Origin: CG2-30-51-40 sp041753575
Lineage (GTDB): Bacteria > Desulfobacterota > DSM-4660 > Desulfatiglandales > Desulfatiglandaceae
Reading direction: 5' to 3'
Length of the DNA stretch: 64,000 nucleotides
Assembly (NCBI GenBank): GCA_041753575.1
Contig: JBGSUA010000007.1
Location: 9,446-73,445 of the forward strand
How positions within the stretch are numbered: position 1 is the first letter of the stretch; the number at the start of each line of letters is the position of its first letter. The translations under genes and the position numbers were made by a program. Shown here piece by piece: positions 55,120 through 62,757 of this stretch. The notes beneath the pieces are model-generated. The model worked only from the letters and a program-made list of their open reading frames with translations. It had not been told where the DNA came from and searched no databases.

Positions 55120-55572
55120 CTACCCCAAGTCGGATTTTGGAAGAGGCAGCACGGCATCTCCCTGCCTTATGCTTCCACCCTCTATGACCCTTGCAAATAC
55201 GCCTTCCCTGGGCATAATGCAGTCGCCGTTTTTATAATACACAGCGCATTTGCCGTGGCATTCCTTGCCTATCTGGGTAATTTCAATCACAGCGTATCCC
55301 CCGATAAGAAACCTTGATCCTATCGCAACACCCTTCCAGTCAATGCCGACAGTGGCAATATTTTCGGCAAAGTCGCCGAAGGATACGTCAAGCCCCCTTT
55401 CCCTTGCCTCCTCAATGCGCTCCGAGGCCAGAAGACTTACCTGTCTATGCCAGGCTCCAGCGTGGGCATCACCTTCAAGGCCGTGATCATCCCTAAGGAG
55501 TGCCTCCCTCACCTCGAACTTGGGCGTACCCTTATGCCTGCTCGTCGCTATGGACAGAACTCTTATCTTCAC
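55120..55572 (-). CDS. MOSC-domain protein
   Basis: The 150-residue protein starts at GTG and shows the MOSC pattern: LLRDDHGLEGDAHAGAWHRQ near the N-terminus, DFAENIATVGIDW, and EITQIGKECHGKCAVY with the conserved Cys, ending REGVFARVIEGG. MOSC domains carry sulfur to molybdenum or tungsten cofactors or bind such cofactors. It overlaps the upstream Rrf2 gene by 41 bases. The nearby tungsten enzyme cluster (BamB) could be a client, but no direct link is visible. Confidence 0.85.
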   Translation of the reverse strand: MKIRVLSIATSRHKGTPKFEVREALLRDDHGLEGDAHAGAWHRQVSLLASERIEEARERGLDVSFGDFAENIATVGIDWKGVAIGSRFLIGGYAVIEITQIGKECHGKCAVYYKNGDCIMPREGVFARVIEGGSIRQGDAVLPLPKSDLG

Positions 55573-55984
55573 AACCCGTGAATCCCTTTGTCGCCAGATC
55601 CTTAAGGTTTATAGAATAAAGTTTCTCGTAAACCTGGACCATCAGGGCCTCCCAGAGATCCCGCGTCTTGCATCCAGCGGCCCTGTGGCAATTCTCAGGG
55701 GCATTAAGGCAGGGAGCAAGGTGCGTATCTTTCTCAAGGAGCATGACTATCTCGCCAATAGATATCTCCTCCGGGGGTCTCGCGAGCATGTGCCCACCCT
55801 TAGGTCCCCTCACGCTTTTGATAAGCCTGGCCTTCTTGAGGGGTATTATGATCTGTTCCAGATATTTTGCAGAGACTTCCTGCCTGCGTGATATGTCAGC
55901 TACCTGAGATGGACCTTTCTGATAATGCTGAGCGAGGTCAATCATCAGTCTTGTTCCGTAACGGCTCCTGGTGGTCAATTTCAT
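55532..55984 (-). CDS. Rrf2-family transcriptional regulator with a cysteine cluster
   Basis: From the internal ATG (MKLTTRSRYGTRLMIDL) the protein has 150 residues. It has the Rrf2 winged helix (VADISRRQEVSAKYLEQII, LIKSVRGPKGGHMLARPP) and three cysteines in APCLNAPENCHRAAGCKT, the spacing that holds an iron-sulfur cluster in IscR. It probably senses redox, iron-sulfur status or a related signal. A strong promoter lies upstream at 56028-56056 and may be self-controlled. It overlaps the MOSC gene. Confidence 0.88.
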   Translation of the reverse strand: MKLTTRSRYGTRLMIDLAQHYQKGPSQVADISRRQEVSAKYLEQIIIPLKKARLIKSVRGPKGGHMLARPPEEISIGEIVMLLEKDTHLAPCLNAPENCHRAAGCKTRDLWEALMVQVYEKLYSINLKDLATKGFTGCEDKSSVHSDEQA

Positions 55985-56027
55985 AATTATCAATCTCTGC
56001 TTCTTGTATTTTCTACCAACTTTCTAT

Positions 56028-56056
56028 AGTATAAAGGCCATAATTTTGCGTGTCAA
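56028..56056 (-). promoter_or_regulatory. promoter of the Rrf2-MOSC operon
   Basis: On the minus strand TTGACA (56051-56056), 17 bases, TATACT (56028-56033). A second TTGACA overlaps just upstream (56060-56065). No clear operator palindrome was seen. Confidence 0.7.
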
Positions 56057-56135
56057 GGTGTCAACCTTCTAAAGTTTTTTGTGATAACACGGAGAAGGCT
56101 GCAGCCAGTATTTATATAAGGGGGTAATTATTATT

Positions 56136-57128
56136 ATGGAGAGATTGAAATGGGAGATAAGAGATCTGCTGGGGCTTTCCGGGATCTACTGGCAGACCTG
56201 CACCCTTCATGCGGCCGTGAGGCTTGGCTTATTTAGCGTGTTAGGCGATTCAGCCTTAAGCGCCGATGAAATAGCCCGGCTTGCCGGCACAAACGAAAGG
56301 GCTACTGAGACTCTTTGCAATGCCCTCACAGCAATGGGCCTGCTCATTAAGGAGCCTGGCGTTTTTCATAACTCAGACTCCGCCAGAAAATATCTTGTCA
56401 AGGAAAAACCAGGTTATATCGGCCACATGATAATGCACCATCACCACCTTGTTGAGGCCTGGGCCAAACTCCATGAAGCCGTGACAACGGGCAAACCTGT
56501 CAGGAAAAGAGCTGTCTTTGAGCATAGCGAAAGAGAGGCTTTCCTTATGGGCATGTTTACCCTGGCAATGGGGATAGCACCACGTCTTGCCGATGAACTG
56601 GATCTCTCAGGGAAGAGGCATCTGCTGGATCTTGGAGGCGGCCCAGGTAGTTACGCGATACAATTCTGTCTGAAAAATCAAGATTTAAAAGCCACTGTAT
56701 TTGACATGCCTGAGACAAGACCATTTGCCGAAGAGACTATAGCCAGATTCGGATTACAAGATAGAATAACCTTCCAGCCCGGAGACTACCTGAAAGATCC
56801 AATCCTAGGGACATACGATGTTGCATGGCTTTCTCATATCATGCATGGAGAAGGACCCGATGCATGTCTTGGCGTTATAAAAAAGGCAGTTCGAGCGCTG
56901 AGGCCTGGAGGAATTATAATGATCCACGAATTCATACTTGATGAAACCATGGCATCACCGCTCTTTCCAGCGATTTTCTCCCTGAATATGCTTGTCGCCA
57001 CAAAGGACGGCAAGTCCTATTCAGAAGGCGAGTTGGGCAAGATGCTGCTTGAGGCAGGCGCCGGAGATGTCAAGAGGCTTGACTTCAAAGGGCCAAATGA
57101 TTCCGGCATCCTTAAAGCCCGCGTATAA
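56136..57128 (+). CDS. O-methyltransferase family protein (dimerization + SAM domain)
   Basis: The 330-residue protein has an N-terminal winged-helix dimerization domain (LHAAVRLGLFSVLGDSALSA, TNERATETLCNALTAMGLL) and a C-terminal SAM domain with HLLDLGGGPGSYAIQFCL and WLSHIMHGEGPDACL. This is the layout of plant/bacterial type 2 O-methyltransferases, and also of related enzymes of anaerobes. Substrate unknown. It is divergent from the Rrf2 operon. Confidence 0.85.
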   Translation: MERLKWEIRDLLGLSGIYWQTCTLHAAVRLGLFSVLGDSALSADEIARLAGTNERATETLCNALTAMGLLIKEPGVFHNSDSARKYLVKEKPGYIGHMIMHHHHLVEAWAKLHEAVTTGKPVRKRAVFEHSEREAFLMGMFTLAMGIAPRLADELDLSGKRHLLDLGGGPGSYAIQFCLKNQDLKATVFDMPETRPFAEETIARFGLQDRITFQPGDYLKDPILGTYDVAWLSHIMHGEGPDACLGVIKKAVRALRPGGIIMIHEFILDETMASPLFPAIFSLNMLVATKDGKSYSEGELGKMLLEAGAGDVKRLDFKGPNDSGILKARV

Positions 57129-57137
57129 AGCCTTTTG

Positions 57138-57833
57138 TCAATCAATGACATCCTCTCCGCGAAAGTCGCGCGCGGACAGCGTCCCGGAGGTCTCAAAAGC
57201 CCTGATCCATTCCTCAACGCGACTATCGCCATAGGCATCCTTCCATGCCTGAACGATGGACGCGACCGGAACATCGGAAAAAACGCCGTGGTATCTTACG
57301 TATTCCATAAATCTGAGGGAATCAAGATTGAAAGCTTGGAACATGGAGTCCTCACGGCCATTGAACTCGAGGGGAAGAACTCTATGGCGAACACACAGCT
57401 CCCGGTTGAAGGCAGGGGTTGCCTTCACCCAGCGTTTTTCCAGGTATAGTTCATTAAAACCGTGATAGACAAAGAGATCTGACCCCATATATTGTCTGAG
57501 CTGCTCTGTGGAGAGGTGGTTTTTTACGTCCGCGAAACCAAGACGCGACGGGATTCCACAAGCCCTTGCCAGAGCGCAAAGCACGGTCGCTTTGCTTACG
57601 CAGTAGCCCCGGCCGCTTTTTAGAACCAAGCTGGCTCTATAGTGTTCCGGCTTAAAAAAAGGATAATAAGGATCATATCTCAGGCCGTCGCGAACGGCAT
57701 AGTAAAGTCCCACAGCCTTCTCAACTTCGTCTTCAGCTCCCTTAATCACGGATTGGGCGAAGGCCATTATTTCAGTATTGTCGGAGTCAATAATAGATGT
57801 GGGTGAGAGATAAGCTGCAAGGTCTTCTGACAT
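57138..57833 (-). CDS. transglutaminase-like cysteine protease-fold protein
   Basis: The 231-residue protein has the transglutaminase-like core: catalytic Cys in GRGYCVSKATVLCALARA, His in DLFVYHGFNELYLEKRW. The third position (WVKATPAFNREL) has a segment where Asp is usual, so the triad may differ. No signal peptide is seen. Bacterial members are mostly peptidases or peptide ligases of unknown substrate. Convergent with the methyltransferase gene, nine bases apart. Confidence 0.82.
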   Translation of the reverse strand: MSEDLAAYLSPTSIIDSDNTEIMAFAQSVIKGAEDEVEKAVGLYYAVRDGLRYDPYYPFFKPEHYRASLVLKSGRGYCVSKATVLCALARACGIPSRLGFADVKNHLSTEQLRQYMGSDLFVYHGFNELYLEKRWVKATPAFNRELCVRHRVLPLEFNGREDSMFQAFNLDSLRFMEYVRYHGVFSDVPVASIVQAWKDAYGDSRVEEWIRAFETSGTLSARDFRGEDVID

Positions 57834-57917
57834 GTTTTTTTATCCGCCTCCAGATACGCCCTTCATCTTATCAGGATTTGGCATCAAAGGCAAAAGGGGC
57901 CGCAGGCCAAATTTTCC

Positions 57918-57946
57918 TTGACACATAGTTACGATGTAGCTAAAAT
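57918..57946 (+). promoter_or_regulatory. near-consensus sigma-70 promoter before the DUF2080-like gene
   Basis: TTGACA (57918-57923), 17 bases, TAAAAT (57941-57946), about 90 bases before the start codon. Confidence 0.75.
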
Positions 57947-58036
57947 GTAATCAAAAATAGGGTTGCATTTTCGGTCTTAGATCTTGTTTAACTAAACAAA
58001 GCAAGTGGTTATACTTTTAAGTCACCTTACCTGCTA

Positions 58037-58240
58037 ATGATGCTTGCGGATATGCCCAACGACAAAAAATCCAAAGATTCCTTTCAATCTGAACCCGACG
58101 GGGCAACAGAAAGAGTGAAGTTTGAGGTCTACGGTGAGGAGATGGTTGAGAAGACCGTCAAGCTTAGCGGCAACAGCGGCCGGGTTTATTTGCCTCCCGA
58201 CTGGGTGGGGTCCCGCGTGAAGATAATTAGAGTGGACTGA
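58037..58240 (+). CDS. small DUF2080-like protein
   Basis: The 67-residue protein ends with a compact block VEKTVKLSGNSGRVYLPPDW followed by VGSRVKIIRVD. It resembles the DUF2080 family, small SpoVT/AbrB-like proteins often annotated as transposon-encoded. A DNA-binding swapped-hairpin fold is likely, but its role here is unknown. The start may be the ATG 15 bases later. It lies 17 bases upstream of a GNAT gene and shares the promoter at 57918-57946. Confidence 0.65.
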   Translation: MMLADMPNDKKSKDSFQSEPDGATERVKFEVYGEEMVEKTVKLSGNSGRVYLPPDWVGSRVKIIRVD

Positions 58241-58257
58241 GGCCTTTCAGGAAAATA

Positions 58258-58704
58258 ATGAGCGAGTCAATTGCAAATCTTAAGATCCGTCCCATAAGCA
58301 TTGACGATACGGACGAGATCAACCGCATAGAAGCTTTAATAACCAAAGAACTGTCAACAACAGACTTCAGACGCATTATCAAAGAGCAGATACTGAAGGG
58401 AGAAAGCGCAAGCTTTGTGGCTGAGATTGATGGGAAGGTTGCGGGCTTTATGATCAGCTACATTGTTTACGGTGGATATGGTCTCGAGAAAAGCGCCTGG
58501 ATTGCCACCCTGGGTGTTCACCCCAAGTGGATGGGGCAGGGCATTGGAAAGCTACTGGCTGAGGAGATATTAGCCTTCTATGAAAGAAAGGGCATAAAGT
58601 ATATTTTCACCTCAGTCAGATGGGATTCGGTTGACCTGTTGTCCTTTTTTAAGACCCTGGGCTTTGACAGGAGCAGCTTCATAAATCTGAGAAAGGAACT
58701 CTAA
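58258..58704 (+). CDS. GNAT-family N-acetyltransferase
   Basis: The 148-residue protein is a single GNAT domain: LKIRPISIDDTDEINRIE at the start, ASFVAEIDGKVAGFMISYIV and the acyl-CoA loop LGVHPKWMGQGIGKLLAEEI, then SVRWDSVDLLSFFKTLGFD. The layout resembles RimI-like enzymes. Substrate unknown. It is in an operon with the DUF2080-like gene. The 250 bases between it and bamB hold no gene I can support. Confidence 0.85.
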   Translation: MSESIANLKIRPISIDDTDEINRIEALITKELSTTDFRRIIKEQILKGESASFVAEIDGKVAGFMISYIVYGGYGLEKSAWIATLGVHPKWMGQGIGKLLAEEILAFYERKGIKYIFTSVRWDSVDLLSFFKTLGFDRSSFINLRKEL

Positions 58705-58955
58705 AGCGATTAGTCCTCTCTTCAATATTTCCACCCAATGGGCGCTTCTGTTCTTCACTGAGTCCGTAGTTCGGCGCGAAGACTCAAGAAGGCATCCGAT
58801 ATCTCAAGAAAGCCAGAGGATTATCAGCCGGAGGTAACTCAGGGAGGAACTGATTCAGCACATGAAGGTTCAAGGCTCGAGTAGTGAAGCAGGTCAAATT
58901 GGGATGAAGCATTGTCAGGTAAGGCCCAACACAATAGAGTTCAAGGGGTTATAAG

Positions 58956-60935
58956 ATGAGGTACGCAGAGACAGGATTTAACCTTGAAGTAGATCTTTCA
59001 AGAGGAAGCATTGACAGGGTCGAGACAGACCCAAGACTGACCGAGCAGCACCTGGGGGGACTTGGTACAAATGCCAGGATATTATGGGACAGGGTGCCGG
59101 CCGAAGCAGAACCTTTTTCTCAAGAAAATCTTCTTATATTTGGAACCGGCCTCCTGTGCGGAACTCCCGCAACAGGCGCAAATCGCACCATTGTTTCAAC
59201 CTTCTCTCCTCAGACCCGCTTGATGGCCTACTCGATGATGGGAGGATTCTGGGCGCCCGAACTTAAGTATGCCGGCTATGACAAGGTGATACTCCGGGGT
59301 AAATCGCCTGATCTGGTTTATCTGTGGATCAACAATGACAAGGTTGAAATACGCGATGCCTCCCACCTTAAGGGAAAAGGCGCTATCGAGACAGCGCAAC
59401 TTATACGAAATGAGCTTAAAGAACCTAAGGCACAGGTATGTTCCATAGGCCTTGCCGGCGAAAACAGGGTCTATTTTTCCTCGGTAGAGCAGGGCAGATC
59501 CAGCGCCAGCCGCGGTGGGATGGGCGCTGTCATGGGAGATAAGGGTTTGAAGGCCATAGCTGTGCGGGGGACAAAAGATCTGAAACTCGCCCGTCCTGCT
59601 GAGTATATGGCGCTTTGCAACGATGTCCTCAAATATATCCAGTGGCGCAATGAAAACCCCGTCAAGAATGTGATGCCTATATTGGCCGGTCTCGGTTCGC
59701 CTCAGGAGATGGCGGTACATGATGAGAAGTGGCATACCGAAAATTTCGCATGGGGAAACGCCAGGCACCGCAGGAAGGATTTCTGGAATGATGAGATCGC
59801 GAAAAAGTGGTCAGAGACCCTGGACACCATGCGCACGCGACTGATAAGCTGCTATAACTGTCCGATGAAATGCGGCGGGACCATTACGGTGCCCGGCCTG
59901 CCCACCTACATGATGAAATGCTTCTCAAAGCTCACATATACAATGGCCGCAATGTCTGACCTGGATTTTGGCTTGAAGATAGCACAGCGCGCCACTGAAT
60001 ACGGGGTGGATGGCTTCTCAGCCCCTCAGGTCATGGCATTTGCCGTCGAACTTTATGAGGCAGGCATCCTTACTGATCAGGACATGCCCGGATTCCCATC
60101 CGATAACGAAGAAAGGTTCTACTGGCTGCTCGACAGGATTGTTCGACGGGAAGGGATAGGGGATATCCTGGCCAACGGCACCCATTGGGCAGCTCAGCAG
60201 ATCGGCAAAGGAGCAGAGGATTACGCTCATAATAACATAAAGAAACATGAACAGCTACCTCTCAAACTCGGCATGCTCAACCCGATTTACTTCCTTATGT
60301 ACTCGACCGGCGAGAAGATAAATATAACCCAGATAGAAGGGCAATTCCCTCAGGCGCCTTTTCCAACCAGAGAAGAAAGAGAGGAATTCGTTAAGGACTG
60401 GATTCAGGTGCCTGATGAGAAATTCAAGCAATATTTTCTTGATTGGGAGCTTCGCGGAGAGAGATCCATTCCCTTCTATCCAACTGTTGAGGCAACCTGT
60501 GATATCGTTGATTGGCAGGAAAGAATGCACTATATTGATGACGCCCTGGGCGTTTGCGCGGGCCTTTCTTCATTTCCCCTTAAGCCGCCTTATCATATTC
60601 ACAACTATCCGAAATTCATATCCTCCGGAGCAGGCATCGAGATGGATGAGAACAAGCTGACTCAGATCGCTCGGAGGAACAGAAATCTGGTCAGGGCCAT
60701 CAACATAAGAAGAGGTATGAGGCGGAAAGATGAAAAGCCGCCACAGGATCACTGGAAAAAGAGATTCCCTGAGCTTGAAGCAAAGCTTTTGAGCGAGTAT
60801 TACAAATTTAGAGGTTGGAATGAGGATGGCATACCTACCAAAGAATCTCTGCATGAGCTTGGCATGGACTATGTCAGCGAAGACTTCGTAAAGAGGGGTA
60901 TTTTGCCGGACAAGGAGTCCGCCCCATCAAGCTAG
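58956..60935 (+). CDS. bamB: class II benzoyl-CoA reductase catalytic subunit BamB (tungsten, AOR family)
   Basis: The 659-residue protein belongs to the aldehyde:ferredoxin oxidoreductase family, with MMGGFWAPELKYAGYDKVI, GRSSASRGGMGAVMGDKGLK and the iron-sulfur cysteines in ISCYNCPMKCGGT. It fits BamB rather than an aldehyde oxidoreductase. Length and N-terminus (MRYAETGFNLEVDL) agree with my memory of Geobacter BamB, and Glu251 and His260 stand where, as I recall, the Geobacter structure places its catalytic pair. The next three genes follow bamCDE order. BamB reduces benzoyl-CoA to cyclohexa-1,5-diene-carboxyl-CoA without ATP. AGGGG lies seven bases before the ATG. A paralogue for another aryl-CoA remains possible. 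Confidence 0.85.
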   Translation: MRYAETGFNLEVDLSRGSIDRVETDPRLTEQHLGGLGTNARILWDRVPAEAEPFSQENLLIFGTGLLCGTPATGANRTIVSTFSPQTRLMAYSMMGGFWAPELKYAGYDKVILRGKSPDLVYLWINNDKVEIRDASHLKGKGAIETAQLIRNELKEPKAQVCSIGLAGENRVYFSSVEQGRSSASRGGMGAVMGDKGLKAIAVRGTKDLKLARPAEYMALCNDVLKYIQWRNENPVKNVMPILAGLGSPQEMAVHDEKWHTENFAWGNARHRRKDFWNDEIAKKWSETLDTMRTRLISCYNCPMKCGGTITVPGLPTYMMKCFSKLTYTMAAMSDLDFGLKIAQRATEYGVDGFSAPQVMAFAVELYEAGILTDQDMPGFPSDNEERFYWLLDRIVRREGIGDILANGTHWAAQQIGKGAEDYAHNNIKKHEQLPLKLGMLNPIYFLMYSTGEKINITQIEGQFPQAPFPTREEREEFVKDWIQVPDEKFKQYFLDWELRGERSIPFYPTVEATCDIVDWQERMHYIDDALGVCAGLSSFPLKPPYHIHNYPKFISSGAGIEMDENKLTQIARRNRNLVRAINIRRGMRRKDEKPPQDHWKKRFPELEAKLLSEYYKFRGWNEDGIPTKESLHELGMDYVSEDFVKRGILPDKESAPSS

Positions 60936-60983
60936 ACTTGAGCGGCAACAGAGAAGAACTTCAGTGAAGAGGTCGTAATCGTC

Positions 60984-61538
60984 ATGGGTGAGAAGAAAAA
61001 GAAGATAGTTAAGACGATAAAAGTTGACGTTGATAAATGCAACGGTTGCCGGGCCTGCGAGGTAATCTGTTCCGCTTTTCACGCTGCGCCCAAGTATAGC
61101 AGCAATAACCCGGCGAGGTCTCGTATTCGGGTTATTCATGAACCCTTAAAGGACATCTACATCCCCGTTTATGCCGGCGAATACACTAAAGCAGAATGCA
61201 CCGGAAGAGACAAGTATGTGATTGACGGGAAGGAATACGATGAATGCGCTTTCTGCAGGGCCTCCTGCCCGTCCAGGGATCTTTTCAAGGAGCCTGACTC
61301 GGGCCTCCCCCTTAAATGCGATATGTGCGAAGATGATCCTCCACAGAAAGAGCCTCTTTGTGTCCAGTGGTGTCTTAATAAGGCACTGGTATATGAGGAA
61401 AGGGAAGTAGAAGTGGACGAGGAGGAAGAAGTCAAGAAAGAAGATATGGAGATAGGGCTGGAAGCCCTGGCAGACAAATACGGTTTGGAAAAGATAACAG
61501 AAACCATTGCTCGAATGTCCATATCTAAGAAGGGCTGA
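60984..61538 (+). CDS. bamC: iron-sulfur electron-transfer subunit BamC
   Basis: The 184-residue ferredoxin-like protein has the cluster motif DKCNGCRACEVICSAFH near the N-terminus, a second set in ECAFCRASCPSRDLF, and a third in LKCDMCEDDP and CVQWCLNKALVYE. That gives cysteines for about three [4Fe-4S] clusters, as in BamC, which forms the BamBC core that passes electrons to the tungsten site. An acidic stretch (EVEVDEEEEVKKED) near the C-terminus is unusual. GAGG lies 11 bases upstream of the ATG. Confidence 0.85.
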   Translation: MGEKKKKIVKTIKVDVDKCNGCRACEVICSAFHAAPKYSSNNPARSRIRVIHEPLKDIYIPVYAGEYTKAECTGRDKYVIDGKEYDECAFCRASCPSRDLFKEPDSGLPLKCDMCEDDPPQKEPLCVQWCLNKALVYEEREVEVDEEEEVKKEDMEIGLEALADKYGLEKITETIARMSISKKG

Positions 61539-62724
61539 GAAATTACCGCAAGAGAAGAGGTTCATAAAGACAGTGGAGACCGTAGCCCCTTACAAAGAGA
61601 TCATAGACGTCATAAAAGCAAGCGGCGGAGATGCCTTTAAGAAGTGTTTTCAGTGCGGATTGTGCGACGCCGTCTGCCCCTGGAACAAGGTCAGAAAATT
61701 CAGCATGCGCAAGCTTGTACGCGAGGCGACCTTTGGCCTCACTGAGATAGAAAGCGAAGATATTTGGCTTTGCACTACCTGCGGCCGGTGTCCTCAGAGA
61801 TGCCCCAGAGATGTCAAGCAGATAGAATCAGGTGTGGCACTGCGAAGAATCGCTAATGAATACGGAATATTTCCGCCGTCTGTGAAGTCTGTTCGCACCA
61901 TAAACGCAAGCCTCGTCGGAGAGGGCAATCCCTTAAACGAAGAGAGACAAAACAGGGCGAAATGGGCAGAAGGGCTATCTGTGCCTGCCTTTGCCGAGGG
62001 GATGGAGATTCTCTATTTTCCTGGCTGTTATCTGAGCTATGACCCGAGGATGAAGAAGGTTGCAAAGGCCACAGCAGCCATCCTTACAAAGGCGGGTGTG
62101 GATTTCGGCATACTCGGCACAAGGGAGAGCTGCTGCGGTGAAAGCATCCGAAAAACCGGCGATGAAGAACTCTTCAAGAAGCTGGCAAGGGAGAATATAA
62201 AGGCTTTTATTGACAGTGGAGTAAAGAAGATTCTTGTTTCCTCACCTCACTGTTACCATACCTTCAAAAACGAGTATCCCGATTTCAGGGTCAATTTTGA
62301 AATCATTCATATCTCTCAGTTCCTCTTTGATCTGATCAAGGGAGGCCGCCTCAAGATCACCAGGGACTACAACAAGAGGATTACTTATCATGATCCGTGT
62401 TATCTGGGGCGTCACAATGGCATATTTGAAGAGCCAAGGGAGGTACTGAAGAGCGTGCCGGGACTGGAGCTTATTGAGATGCCGGAATGCAGGATGGACA
62501 GCCTTTGCTGCGGCGGCGGAGGTGGAAGGATCTGGATGGAGACTCCGAAAGAGCAGAGGTTTTCTGATCTCAGGATAGATCAGGCCCTGGGTGTGGGAGC
62601 GGAGGTTCTTGTTACATCCTGTCCTTACTGCATAACTAATTTCGAGGACAGCCGCTTGACCAGAGATGCTGTGGACAAAATCGAAGTTAAGGATATAACC
62701 GAGATCATCGCGGAAGTCATTTAG
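61507..62724 (+). CDS. bamD: HdrD-like iron-sulfur subunit BamD
   Basis: The 405-residue protein has two [4Fe-4S] motifs near the N-terminus (CFQCGLCDAVCPWNK and CTTCGRCPQRCPRDV) and two CCG domains, with ILYFPGCYLSYDPRMKK and SCCGESIR in the first, and YHDPCYLGRHNGIFEEP and DSLCCGGGGGRIWME in the second. This is the HdrD/HdrB-type layout expected of BamD, part of the soluble electron-bifurcating module. The start is unclear. The TTG at 61507 overlaps bamC by 32 bases with a weak ribosome binding site; the GTG at 61573 is an alternative that removes little conserved sequence. Confidence 0.82.
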   Translation: MLECPYLRRAEKLPQEKRFIKTVETVAPYKEIIDVIKASGGDAFKKCFQCGLCDAVCPWNKVRKFSMRKLVREATFGLTEIESEDIWLCTTCGRCPQRCPRDVKQIESGVALRRIANEYGIFPPSVKSVRTINASLVGEGNPLNEERQNRAKWAEGLSVPAFAEGMEILYFPGCYLSYDPRMKKVAKATAAILTKAGVDFGILGTRESCCGESIRKTGDEELFKKLARENIKAFIDSGVKKILVSSPHCYHTFKNEYPDFRVNFEIIHISQFLFDLIKGGRLKITRDYNKRITYHDPCYLGRHNGIFEEPREVLKSVPGLELIEMPECRMDSLCCGGGGGRIWMETPKEQRFSDLRIDQALGVGAEVLVTSCPYCITNFEDSRLTRDAVDKIEVKDITEIIAEVI

Positions 62725-62757
62725 TTAACTGCATAAATCTTGTGAGGGCATAGAGAC

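Noticed and set aside
58705..58955. Regulatory element (sigma-54 or cofactor riboswitch) before bamB
   Set aside because: No -24/-12 element and no recognisable molybdenum/tungsten cofactor RNA fold was found by eye.
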